A DNA stretch of 40,736 nt from an uncultured Porphyromonadaceae bacterium (lineage in GTDB: Bacteria; Bacteroidota; Bacteroidia; Bacteroidales; Muribaculaceae), in NCBI GenBank assembly GCA_947643665.1, contig CANRWW010000024.1, forward strand, positions 1 through 40,736, read 5' to 3'. Both the position numbers and the translations under genes were made by a program. The notes under the pieces were generated by a model. The model saw only the letters and a program-made list of their open reading frames with translations. It made no database searches and had not been told where the DNA came from. This document shows, piece by piece, positions 33,759-40,736 of the stretch; position 1 is the first letter of the stretch; each line of letters begins with the position of its first letter.

Positions 33759-34517
33759 TTATTTTGCATGCCCTGATGCAATGCGCTGACGCACCACTTC
33801 ATATATCAATACTCCTGCTGCAACAGACACATTTAATGATCCGATATTGCCAAGTTGTGGAATCGCGACTTTAGTATCACAGAAACGGAGTACGTCTTCG
33901 GAAATACCCACATCTTCAGCTCCCATAACTATCGCCACAGGAACTGTCGCATAATCTGCACAGGTGTAGTTCAGGTTGGATTTTTCAGACGCTGCAAATA
34001 TCTGGAATCCATTGTCCTTTAAAAATTTAACGGCATTGACAATACTGTTTTCACGACATACAGTCAGATAATTAAGAGCACCCGCAGACGTTTTCATGGC
34101 ATCGGCGTTGACACCGACACCGCCACGACGCGGTATGACAATGGCATCTGCTCCGGCACATTCGCATGTACGGGCTATGGCACCGAAATTCCTTACATCG
34201 GTAACACCGTCAAGTAGAACCACAAACGGCATGCGCCCATCCTCATATATCATAGGAACAATATTGGCCAAGCTATCATATGTTATGGCAGACAGAATGG
34301 CAATTACACCCTGATGATTCTTGCGTGTTATGCGATCTAGCTTTTCAACAGGAACCTTTTGTATAAGTACATTGTGAGACTTCAATATTCCCATAAGCTC
34401 ACGTGCCAGATCGCCGTGCAGATCACGGTTTATAAACACCTTATCTATTTCTTTTCCTGCCTCCACTGCTTCTATGACAGCACGGATGCCATATATATAA
34501 TCGCTTTTTTCGAGCAT
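33759..34517 (-). CDS. rlmB: 23S rRNA (guanosine-2'-O-)-methyltransferase (SpoU/TrmH family)
   Basis: A 252-residue SPOUT methyltransferase, most likely RlmB, which methylates G2251 of 23S rRNA. The N-terminal substrate-binding domain starts Y-I-Y-G-I-R-A-V-I-E-A-V. The knotted domain shows motif 1 N-F-G-A-I-A-R-T-C-E, motif 2 I-V-M-G-A-E-D-V-G-I-S and motif 3 I-P-Q-L-G-N-I-G-S-L-N-V-S-V-A. The start is 3 bp after the recN stop. It is the last gene of the dnaN-headed operon. TrmH-type tRNA targets cannot be excluded from sequence alone. Confidence 0.9.
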   Translation of the reverse strand: MLEKSDYIYGIRAVIEAVEAGKEIDKVFINRDLHGDLARELMGILKSHNVLIQKVPVEKLDRITRKNHQGVIAILSAITYDSLANIVPMIYEDGRMPFVVLLDGVTDVRNFGAIARTCECAGADAIVIPRRGGVGVNADAMKTSAGALNYLTVCRENSIVNAVKFLKDNGFQIFAASEKSNLNYTCADYATVPVAIVMGAEDVGISEDVLRFCDTKVAIPQLGNIGSLNVSVAAGVLIYEVVRQRIASGHAK

Positions 34518-34520
34518 TAC

Positions 34521-36215
34521 TTATATTTTAAAATTAGTTTGTACCTTTGTTTTTATGCTTTCTCCCAGCAGGGATCGGGCATTTTCTAGAGCGGCATTGT
34601 CAACAGAAGAGCCAGACAGCATTATTGCGAGCTCACTTATTCTCTCTTCAATAGTCAGTTCCTTTATACGTGTAATGGTTGAGCTGTCGGTATCTTCCTT
34701 AAATACCTTGTAATGGTGGTCACCCTTAGATGCGACTTGTGGCAGATGTGTAATTGCCAGTACTTGTATGTTTGAAGAAATCTGACGCATCATCTCCCCC
34801 ATTTTATTTGCGACATCTCCTGACACGCCTGTGTCAACTTCATCAAAAATGATTGACGGCAGCTGCATCTTGTCAGCTACGATAGACTTTATCGAAAGCA
34901 TCAGTCGAGATATTTCACCTCCGGAGGCTGTGTTTCCAACTGGAAGCAACGGCTGGTTTTTGTTAAAGGCAAACAAAAACTCAACCTGGTCAATTCCGGT
35001 TATCGTTAATTCAGTATCCCTTATAGAAATTTGGCACTGAAGGTTTTTCATACCAAGGGGTAATGCGCGCTCTTTTAAAACCGAAGCAAAACGCTCTGCT
35101 TCGGCATGTCTCGCTTTTGATATTTCAGCCGCAATTTCAAGGGCTCCCCTTTTTGCCTGTTTTGCGGTAATCTCCAATTCATGCAGAGTCTCATCACATA
35201 AATCTATGCCTTTCAACCGGCCCTTTATTTCTTCACGTTGGGATATCAGTTCTTCAACAGTTTCAGATTTATATCGGCGCAACAAGTCATATAAAACATT
35301 CAGACGTTCCTCCACTTCATTCAGACGTTCTGGATCGGCATTCAGCGAATGGTCATAAGCAGCAAACGTAGACGCAATATCTTGTGCTTCCACACGCAAT
35401 GCTTGCAACCGTTCAGTCAGGCTGTCGGCATCATCAACCAGATCTGACAGGCCACGCGATTCGTCGGCTGCACGTTTAAGCATCTGGTCTGCATTTTCCT
35501 CCCCTTCCATGAGAGAAGAAAGAATGATTCCAAGGGAATTTTTCACATCACTCATATTTATGAGGAGTTCACGTTCATGCTCCAACTCTTCTAATTCCCC
35601 GGCACGAAGATTCGCTTCTTTCAGACGCTGATACTGGAAGCGTAAAAATTCCTCGTCTTCTTTAGCCTGCTCAATCGCCTTGCGTTCGAGTTTATAATGT
35701 TTCAATGCCTGACGGTATGCCATGTATGCAGCCGTCAAACGGGCAAGGCGTTCATCGTTGCCTGCCAACGAATCAATTACTCTCAACTGATACGGCGGAG
35801 AGGCTAAAAGGAGGTTCTGGTGTTGCGAATGAATATCAATGAGCGATAGCGCAATCTGTTGCAAAACAGACAGGTTTACAGGGCTGTCATTCACAAATGC
35901 GCGTGATCTCCCGGCTGGTGTGATCTCTCTTCTTAAAATCATGGTTTCAGAGTCCCAGTCAATATCATTCTCTTCACATATCGTTTTAAGATTGTCAAAT
36001 CCCTTGATGCAGAACGATGCCTCTATGACTGATTTTTGTTTAAGATCCCGTACGGCTTTTGTATCCGCTCTTCCACCAAGTAACAGTGACAGCGCTCCAA
36101 GAATTATTGATTTGCCTGCACCGGTTTCACCCGTTACAATATTAAGACCAGGATGAAGCACGATATCAATCGTATCAATCAATGCATAATTGGAAATATG
36201 TAATGTCTGAATCAT
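34521..36215 (-). CDS. recN: DNA repair protein RecN
   Basis: RecN is an SMC-like ATPase acting early in double-strand break repair. The 564-residue protein has Walker A G-E-T-G-A-G-K-S (29-36), a long coiled-coil middle (about 150-370), the ABC signature T-A-S-G-G-E-I-S-R, and Walker B I-I-F-D-E-V-D-T-G-V-S-G followed by the I-T-H-L-P-Q-V-A switch region. Length is normal for the family. It lies between the porD-like gene (52 bp upstream) and rlmB (3 bp downstream). Confidence 0.96.
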   Translation of the reverse strand: MIQTLHISNYALIDTIDIVLHPGLNIVTGETGAGKSIILGALSLLLGGRADTKAVRDLKQKSVIEASFCIKGFDNLKTICEENDIDWDSETMILRREITPAGRSRAFVNDSPVNLSVLQQIALSLIDIHSQHQNLLLASPPYQLRVIDSLAGNDERLARLTAAYMAYRQALKHYKLERKAIEQAKEDEEFLRFQYQRLKEANLRAGELEELEHERELLINMSDVKNSLGIILSSLMEGEENADQMLKRAADESRGLSDLVDDADSLTERLQALRVEAQDIASTFAAYDHSLNADPERLNEVEERLNVLYDLLRRYKSETVEELISQREEIKGRLKGIDLCDETLHELEITAKQAKRGALEIAAEISKARHAEAERFASVLKERALPLGMKNLQCQISIRDTELTITGIDQVEFLFAFNKNQPLLPVGNTASGGEISRLMLSIKSIVADKMQLPSIIFDEVDTGVSGDVANKMGEMMRQISSNIQVLAITHLPQVASKGDHHYKVFKEDTDSSTITRIKELTIEERISELAIMLSGSSVDNAALENARSLLGESIKTKVQTNFKI

Positions 36216-36267
36216 TTTAGCTCAAAGAATTCCAAACTTTAATTTGCCCTATCTCATTGATACAAGA

Positions 36268-37197
36268 TCATTTTGTCACTCCATTTTTTATGAAGTTGAT
36301 GCGTTGCATTTCAGTCGGGTATATTGGGGAAAGAATGTCTACCACTGTCTGGCGTTCGGTCTGTGATGCTTTGGTATATACATTTACAAGTTCATCAAGT
36401 TTCGCATCTTTAAACATTGAAAGCGCAACCGACATGGCATCAATATCATAAATCGCTGTAAGTTGGTCTAATGAAGAAGTGATGGATGCTCGTCCTTTGT
36501 CCGGAGACTGGAACATCTGGTCAAGACCGTTGCGATGGTAATCATACAACATATTGCGTATTCCGGATGTTTGGGAGGATATGAATGCATCCAAAACTGC
36601 AGATCTGTTTTTTTTGTCTTCAAACGCTTTCCAGCCCCCCTCTCCTGATGACTGTGCAAGTTGCACAATCATTTTAAGCCGTTCATACGCATCTTCCCCT
36701 CCTTTTGGAGCAAATGAGTCCCGGTCAAGCGCAATTATCAAATATGCATAGAAGTTCAATATAGCGGTGAGCTGGTTCTCCATCGTGTTTACCGTGAAAT
36801 TAAGCGGCTCCCCTTCCTGATATTGAAATTCAATTTTGTTATCTTTAAAATTAAGAATCGTAGTTGTATAAGTGCTGTTATAAACCGGACGTGAAGATTG
36901 AACCTGAAGATCCCCTTTTACCACACCATCGGTGTATTCCACAATTGTGAAAAACAGACGGCAGTCAATACGTTCGTTGACCGAATATTGGTCATTGGTA
37001 AAATGGTTGGAATTCATATATTCACGTATTGCCTCTTGTAAAGTCTGAAACACACTGTTGTTGGTTCCTTGAACTTGGTCTGTGTTTACGGTTACATCGC
37101 AATTGAGTTCCTGGGCATTTGATGCAATAACAGAAGAGCCTATGAAAATCATAGACAGCACAATTTTAATTGCTGAATTTTGCAGCGATTGCCACAT
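36268..37197 (-). CDS. porD: DUF4835 family, PorD-like envelope protein
   Basis: A 309-residue exported protein from ATG 37197 (M-W-Q-S-L); the in-frame ATG at 37224 would overlap coaBC by 16 bp. The signal peptide ends A-S-N-A-Q, and the mature part begins E-L-N-C-D-V-T-V-N, the hallmark of DUF4835. The family is annotated as PorD and linked to the type IX secretion system; its precise role is unclear. The coaBC-DUF4835-recN order is, as I recall, conserved in Bacteroidota. No other type IX gene is in the window. Confidence 0.85.
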   Translation of the reverse strand: MWQSLQNSAIKIVLSMIFIGSSVIASNAQELNCDVTVNTDQVQGTNNSVFQTLQEAIREYMNSNHFTNDQYSVNERIDCRLFFTIVEYTDGVVKGDLQVQSSRPVYNSTYTTTILNFKDNKIEFQYQEGEPLNFTVNTMENQLTAILNFYAYLIIALDRDSFAPKGGEDAYERLKMIVQLAQSSGEGGWKAFEDKKNRSAVLDAFISSQTSGIRNMLYDYHRNGLDQMFQSPDKGRASITSSLDQLTAIYDIDAMSVALSMFKDAKLDELVNVYTKASQTERQTVVDILSPIYPTEMQRINFIKNGVTK

Positions 37198-37208
37198 AGA
37201 TAGACATT

Positions 37209-38474
37209 TTAATTTTCCGAACATTGGAATTTAACACAGATTGTGTCCCAGATGTCTGATGCTACCGCATGCTTATCTTTCAAACCAAAAGCGCTTGCTT
37301 TCCCGTCAGAAGTGAAAATCGTAACCTTGTTTGTATCTGTAGCAAAACCGGCGCCTTTGTCACGAAGGGAATTCATCACTATCATGTCCAGATTTTTTCG
37401 TTTCATTTTGCCGGCAGCATTCTCAAGTTCATGATCTGTTTCAAGAGCAAATCCGACAAGAATTTGGTCATTTCTTTTTCTTTCCCCTAATGTTGCCGCA
37501 ATATCGGGGTTTTTAGCAAACTTAAAATCCGGCACTGCAGTATTTTCCCTTTTTATCTTTTTGTCAGCTGGATTCTCTATTGCATAATCAGCCACCGCTG
37601 CACACATTATGCCTATATCACAACTGTCAAAATTATCAAGGCATGCAGAAAGCATTTCGCGGGCAGATTCTACATTGACGATCTTTATACCAGGTTCTGA
37701 CGGACGCGCTTCGCATGGTCCGAGAACCAAAGTTACAGATTGAGCCCCACGTCTCATGGCTTCGTCAGCAATCGCAACTCCCATTTTGCCGGTAGAGTAA
37801 TTACTGATATATCTTACCGGATCAAGCCGTTCGCGGGTAGGGCCTGCCGTAACAATGACATGCTTGCCTGCGAGTGCATTTTTGTTTATATAGACATCAT
37901 CAAGACTGTTGTTTTCTTTTATATTATTCTGTTTAATAAACGCTGCTACAGTCTTGAATATTGTCTCAGGTTCTTCCATACGCCCCTTTCCTACCAGATG
38001 CGATGCAAGCTCCCCTTCTGCCGGTTCGATTATTATACAACCGTCGGATGATAGTGTCGCTATGTTTCGGGTTGTTGACGGATGTCTCATCATATCAAAA
38101 TCCATCGCCGGAGCCACAAACACTTGTGCGCGGGTGGACAGATAAGATGTGACAAGCATATTGTCTGCGACGCCGTTTGCCATTTTTGCAATGGTTGATG
38201 CCGTGGCTGGAGCCACAACGAATGCATCCGCCCATAGTCCCAAATCAACATGTGAATGCCATTCACCTGTATTGGCAGTGAAAAAATCGCTTATTACAGG
38301 TTTTCCGCTGAGCGTGGATAGTGTCACCGGAGTTATGAATTCCCTGGCATTTGGGGTCATCACAACCTGTACCTCGGCACCAGCTTTTACAAAAAGACGT
38401 ACCAACGATGCGCTCTTATATGCCGCAATGCCGCCGGTAATGCCTACTACAATATGTTTTCCGGATAATTCCAT
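37209..38474 (-). CDS. coaBC: Bifunctional phosphopantothenoylcysteine decarboxylase/synthetase
   Basis: CoaBC couples cysteine to phosphopantothenate and decarboxylates the product on the way to coenzyme A. The 421-residue fusion has an N-terminal CoaC flavoprotein (G-G-I-A-A-Y-K-S; active-site His in W-H-S-H-V-D-L; P-A-M-D-F-D-M-M loop) and a C-terminal CoaB domain (V-T-A-G-P-T-R-E-R-L-D-P-V-R-Y-I-S-N-Y-S-T-G-K-M-G). In the CoaC half the loop Asn of P-A-M-N is Asp, and the Cys of the E. coli substrate flap is not present (L-A-S-H). It is 12 bp after the exonuclease gene. Confidence 0.94.
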   Translation of the reverse strand: MELSGKHIVVGITGGIAAYKSASLVRLFVKAGAEVQVVMTPNAREFITPVTLSTLSGKPVISDFFTANTGEWHSHVDLGLWADAFVVAPATASTIAKMANGVADNMLVTSYLSTRAQVFVAPAMDFDMMRHPSTTRNIATLSSDGCIIIEPAEGELASHLVGKGRMEEPETIFKTVAAFIKQNNIKENNSLDDVYINKNALAGKHVIVTAGPTRERLDPVRYISNYSTGKMGVAIADEAMRRGAQSVTLVLGPCEARPSEPGIKIVNVESAREMLSACLDNFDSCDIGIMCAAVADYAIENPADKKIKRENTAVPDFKFAKNPDIAATLGERKRNDQILVGFALETDHELENAAGKMKRKNLDMIVMNSLRDKGAGFATDTNKVTIFTSDGKASAFGLKDKHAVASDIWDTICVKFQCSEN

Positions 38475-38486
38475 AAATTCAGAATA

Positions 38487-39248
38487 TCAATTGATCCTGA
38501 GTTTTATTGCCATGATCTTGCGTTTGAAATCAGACGGAAACTCGCCTTGCTGGATCCATCCGAAATAACCCGGATCACGTTTTAGAACTTCTGAGGCAAG
38601 TTGCCCCTTGTATTTCCCGAAATTGATTACTTCCCGGTTTTTATCGTCATATATCATCCTGCCCATCAGGTCCACATTACGGTTCTGGGAAGAGAATTCA
38701 GCGAGCGCGTCAATGTCGTTAGGCAAATCGTCATAACGGTCAAGTTGAGCCATTAATACCTCATATGTTGCACGGGTATCGGCATTGGCAGAATGTGCTC
38801 CTTCCAGCTCTTTGTCGCAGTAAAAACGGTATGCTGCTACAAGTGTGCGTTGCTCCTTCTTGTGGAAGATCGTCTGCACATCTATAAATCGTGAGCGTGA
38901 AAAATCAAAATCCACACCAGATCTGGCAAATTCTTCTGCCAGCATAGGAATGTCGAATTTGTTGGAGTTGAATCCTGCTATGTCACAACCCTCAAAACTT
39001 TGGGCAAGTGCCTTTGCCACTTGTTTGAATGTCGGTTTGTCTGCGACATCCGCATCAGAAATATGGTGTATTTCCGTAGATTCTGCCGGGATAGGTATCG
39101 TAGGATTGATGCGCAAGGTACGCTGGTCGTCATGACCGTCTGGATACACCTTTATCATGGATATCTCCACGATACGGTCATGCAATATGTTGGTACCGGT
39201 GGTCTCCAGATCGAAGAATATCACCGGCTTCTTCAAATTTAGCTTCAA
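38487..39248 (-). CDS. DnaQ-like 3'-5' exonuclease with C-terminal DUF3820-like domain
   Basis: A predicted DEDD-family exonuclease, annotated in relatives as DNA polymerase III epsilon-like. I choose TTG 39248 (M-K-L-N-L-K-K-P-V-I-F-F-D-L-E-T-T-G; 253 residues), because the K-L-N-L-K start fits Bacteroides homologues as I remember them; an ATG at 39293 would overlap dnaN. ExoI is F-F-D-L-E-T-T-G, ExoII G-F-N-S-N-K-F-D-I-P, and ExoIII H-S-A-N-A-D-T-R-A. The last 50 or so residues (F-G-K-Y-K-G, Y-F-G-W) resemble DUF3820. It lies between dnaN and coaBC. Confidence 0.87.
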   Translation of the reverse strand: MKLNLKKPVIFFDLETTGTNILHDRIVEISMIKVYPDGHDDQRTLRINPTIPIPAESTEIHHISDADVADKPTFKQVAKALAQSFEGCDIAGFNSNKFDIPMLAEEFARSGVDFDFSRSRFIDVQTIFHKKEQRTLVAAYRFYCDKELEGAHSANADTRATYEVLMAQLDRYDDLPNDIDALAEFSSQNRNVDLMGRMIYDDKNREVINFGKYKGQLASEVLKRDPGYFGWIQQGEFPSDFKRKIMAIKLRIN

Positions 39249-39276
39249 TGATCTTGTTGTGAAGTGGTTGGCATTA

Positions 39277-40407
39277 TTAGAAATCCTGCACACTCATCAC
39301 CATGAGCACGATAAGCAGGTCTGTGTTCTCTTCGTTTTCTTCAGGTTGGAAAACGCCTGGACGCGAGGGATCCGCCAGTTTTATAATTACATTTTCGGTA
39401 GGCAATATACCGAAAATCTCAAGGAGATATCCCGCGCTGAAACCGATCACCATCTGGTTGCCGGTGAAATCACAAGGCACTTCTTCATGCGCGAAAGTAT
39501 TCATGTTGAGATCGTCTACTTTCATTTCCACATGGTCGGGATTGAACCGGAATTTGATAAGCCCGTGGCTAGGATCTGAGCAAACAGAAACACGACGAAC
39601 TGCTGTCATTATTGCTCCCCTGTCTACAGTCACCTGATAAGGATTGTTGGGGATCACACGGTTGTAATCCGGGAAATTCCCACGGATAAAACGACAGTTA
39701 AGTGTGAGATTTTCTGTACGGAAAACAGCGCTTCTGGGCGACAACGTCACGTTCACTTCATCTTCCTTACCAAGAAGTGACTTAAGAATGACCGCGGGTT
39801 TGACAGGGAGTATGCATGATGCCACTATGCCGGGAGCGGAGGTCTTATTTACATAACGCACAAGTTTTCTGGAATCAGTGGCGACAAAAGTAATGCCATC
39901 CTCTTTTATATCCCACAGGATACCCATCATCTGCGGGTGAAGCTCGTCTGTGCTGACTGCGAATAACGTATGTTCTACACCCGAAATGATCTGTCCTGCA
40001 GGACAAGTCATTTGAGACGTTTCATCGGGATCTGTTTCCTCAATAGTACGGGGATATTGGTTGCCCTGAAGTGCTACCAGATCAAAACTTCCTCCCGGAA
40101 ATGCTATTGTCATGGCCCCGTTGTCTGGATTGATACTGATCTCAACATCAACATCAGGCAACTCTTTTGCCATATCCACTATTCTACGGGCATTCACACA
40201 TACACTGCCGTGATTGCCTTGTACGTCTTTTACGGCAACTTGGGCTGTAAGAGTGTTTTCTGCATCGGATGCTGTGATTACCAATTTGTTCTCAGTTACC
40301 TCCCATAAAAAATTATCAAGTATTGAGATGGTGTTTTTGGTATTGATAACCTTGCTCACACCCGAAAGGGTGGAATACAGAGCCTTGCTCGCTATCTTGA
40401 ATTTCAT
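39277..40407 (-). CDS. dnaN: DNA polymerase III sliding clamp (beta subunit)
   Basis: DnaN forms the ring that tethers DNA polymerase III to DNA. ATG 40407 gives M-K-F-K-I-A-S-K-A-L and 376 residues, matching the family; the frame runs open to 40461 but those codons are leader. Three beta-clamp domains are covered, with the D-S-R-K-L-V-R-Y segment in the middle and the usual C-terminus M-V-M-S-V-Q-D-F (the family end being M-P-M-R-L or similar). It heads a six-gene operon ending with rlmB. The promoter and a leader hairpin are described separately. Confidence 0.95.
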   Translation of the reverse strand: MKFKIASKALYSTLSGVSKVINTKNTISILDNFLWEVTENKLVITASDAENTLTAQVAVKDVQGNHGSVCVNARRIVDMAKELPDVDVEISINPDNGAMTIAFPGGSFDLVALQGNQYPRTIEETDPDETSQMTCPAGQIISGVEHTLFAVSTDELHPQMMGILWDIKEDGITFVATDSRKLVRYVNKTSAPGIVASCILPVKPAVILKSLLGKEDEVNVTLSPRSAVFRTENLTLNCRFIRGNFPDYNRVIPNNPYQVTVDRGAIMTAVRRVSVCSDPSHGLIKFRFNPDHVEMKVDDLNMNTFAHEEVPCDFTGNQMVIGFSAGYLLEIFGILPTENVIIKLADPSRPGVFQPEENEENTDLLIVLMVMSVQDF

Positions 40408-40443
40408 GTCACGTATATCTTTTTGTTGTTTTCGTATCTTTTT

Positions 40444-40463
40444 TATTGTGGTTACCCACAATA
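40444..40463 (-). promoter_or_regulatory. Stem-loop in the dnaN leader with DnaA-box-like sequence
   Basis: TATTGTGG (40444-40451) and CCACAATA (40456-40463) form a perfect 8-bp stem with a TTAC loop, inside the dnaN leader between the predicted start site and the ATG. TTACCCACA on the plus strand (40452-40460) is one base from the DnaA box TTATCCACA. No U tract follows on the minus strand, so it is not a normal terminator. Confidence 0.5.
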
Positions 40464-40496
40464 GGACTACAACCGGTAGTTCTGCTGTTCAACATA

Positions 40497-40527
40497 CAAA
40501 GGTAACACATCTTTTTGGTATTATCAA
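40497..40527 (-). promoter_or_regulatory. Bacteroidetes-type promoter for the dnaN operon
   Basis: On the minus strand, TTG (40525-40527), 20 nt, then TACCTTTG (40497-40504). The start site would be near 40490, giving a leader of about 83 nt. Confidence 0.75.
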
Positions 40528-40569
40528 ATACAGGTGACTGCTGAAATTTAGAAATAACATATGCACAAA

Positions 40570-40600
40570 TTGGTTTATTGCAAAATAATGTGTAACTTTG
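40570..40600 (+). promoter_or_regulatory. Bacteroidetes-type promoter for rpsP
   Basis: TTG (40570-40572), 20 nt, then TAACTTTG (40593-40600). The start site would be near 40607, leaving a leader of about 77 nt that contains the 12-bp palindrome GCCATGCATGGC (40619-40630). Confidence 0.75.
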
Positions 40601-40683
40601 CAGTCGCTTAAGGAAATGGCCATGCATGGCTTGACTTCCGCGGCAAACCATTACAAAACCACTTAAATTATTCTTTTTAAAGA

Positions 40684-40736
40684 ATGGCAACAAAAATCAG
40701 ACTGCAACGTCATGGTCGTAAGAACTATGCGTTCTA
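40684..40736 (+). CDS. rpsP: 30S ribosomal protein S16, partial (5' end only)
   Basis: The last 53 bases encode M-A-T-K-I-R-L-Q-R-H-G-R-K-N-Y-A-F, which is the well-conserved N-terminus of ribosomal protein S16 (RpsP), a structural protein of the 30S body. The gene runs off the right edge. It is divergent from dnaN and has its own consensus promoter 84 bp upstream of the ATG. Confidence 0.93.
   Translation, partial: MATKIRLQRHGRKNYAF

Noticed and set aside
1-40736. Search for tRNA, rRNA, CRISPR arrays, insertion sequences, prophage and defence genes
   Set aside because: All gaps are under 300 bases and hold promoters, terminators or A/T-rich spacer; no repeat array, transposase, integrase, nuclease-helicase cluster or toxin-antitoxin pair was recognised.

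Overview
The window is about 40.7 kb of a Bacteroidales chromosome, most likely from a gut Muribaculaceae-like bacterium. The reasons are: the rpsP, dnaN, coaBC, DUF4835 (PorD-like) and recN neighbourhood; DUF4290 next to rimM; DUF5723; a short ProRS without the editing insertion; a RecN-linked rlmB; almost no Shine-Dalgarno sites; and promoters of the Bacteroidetes type (TTG at about -33, 19-20 nt, TAnnTTTG at -7). The family-level placement is inference. The gene content is dense and mostly housekeeping. I see no tRNA or rRNA gene, CRISPR array, insertion sequence or phage gene, and no gene-free stretch above 300 bases.

Layout. (1) 95-3369: a large lipoprotein and a DUF5723 outer-membrane-type protein in tandem, ended by a near-perfect palindromic terminator. 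(2) 3506-9849, all on the minus strand: a membrane glycosyltransferase, proS, an OmpA-like protein, a small acidic protein, rimM, DUF4290, fabG and a TetR regulator. (3) 10034-13821, plus strand: dacB (PBP4-type), an acidic two-domain unknown, rsmI, and a coiled-coil lipoprotein resembling the Cbp1 adhesin family. (4) A minus-strand GrpB-family gene, then a long plus-strand run (14957-22082) of ftsY, rimO, an isochorismate synthase (menF), a patatin, an intracellular GH13 enzyme and prs. (5) 22171-26728, minus strand: HAD phosphatase and DegT/DnrJ aminotransferase, secreted metallophosphoesterase, NhaC antiporter. (6) 26873-33573, minus strand: serC-serA-menD-menB-menC-menE. (7) 33759-40407, minus strand: dnaN, exonuclease, coaBC, porD-like, recN, rlmB, with rpsP starting divergently at the right edge.

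How the genes fit together. menF (plus strand) and menD-menB-menC-menE (minus strand, about 8.5 kb away) together encode the chorismate to DHNA-CoA part of menaquinone synthesis; menH and menA are not in the window. serC and serA supply phosphoserine and share the upstream promoter with the men genes, with a strong hairpin in between. The dnaN transcript couples the replication clamp to a DnaQ-like exonuclease, coenzyme A synthesis, an envelope protein linked to type IX secretion, RecN and an rRNA methyltransferase.

No obviously new defence or mobile system is present. The most useful leads are the lysine-type SerA active site, the ser-men junction hairpin, the lipoprotein/DUF5723 pair, the acidic unknown between dacB and rsmI, the orphan HAD/aminotransferase pair, and the stem-loop with a DnaA-box-like sequence in the dnaN leader.
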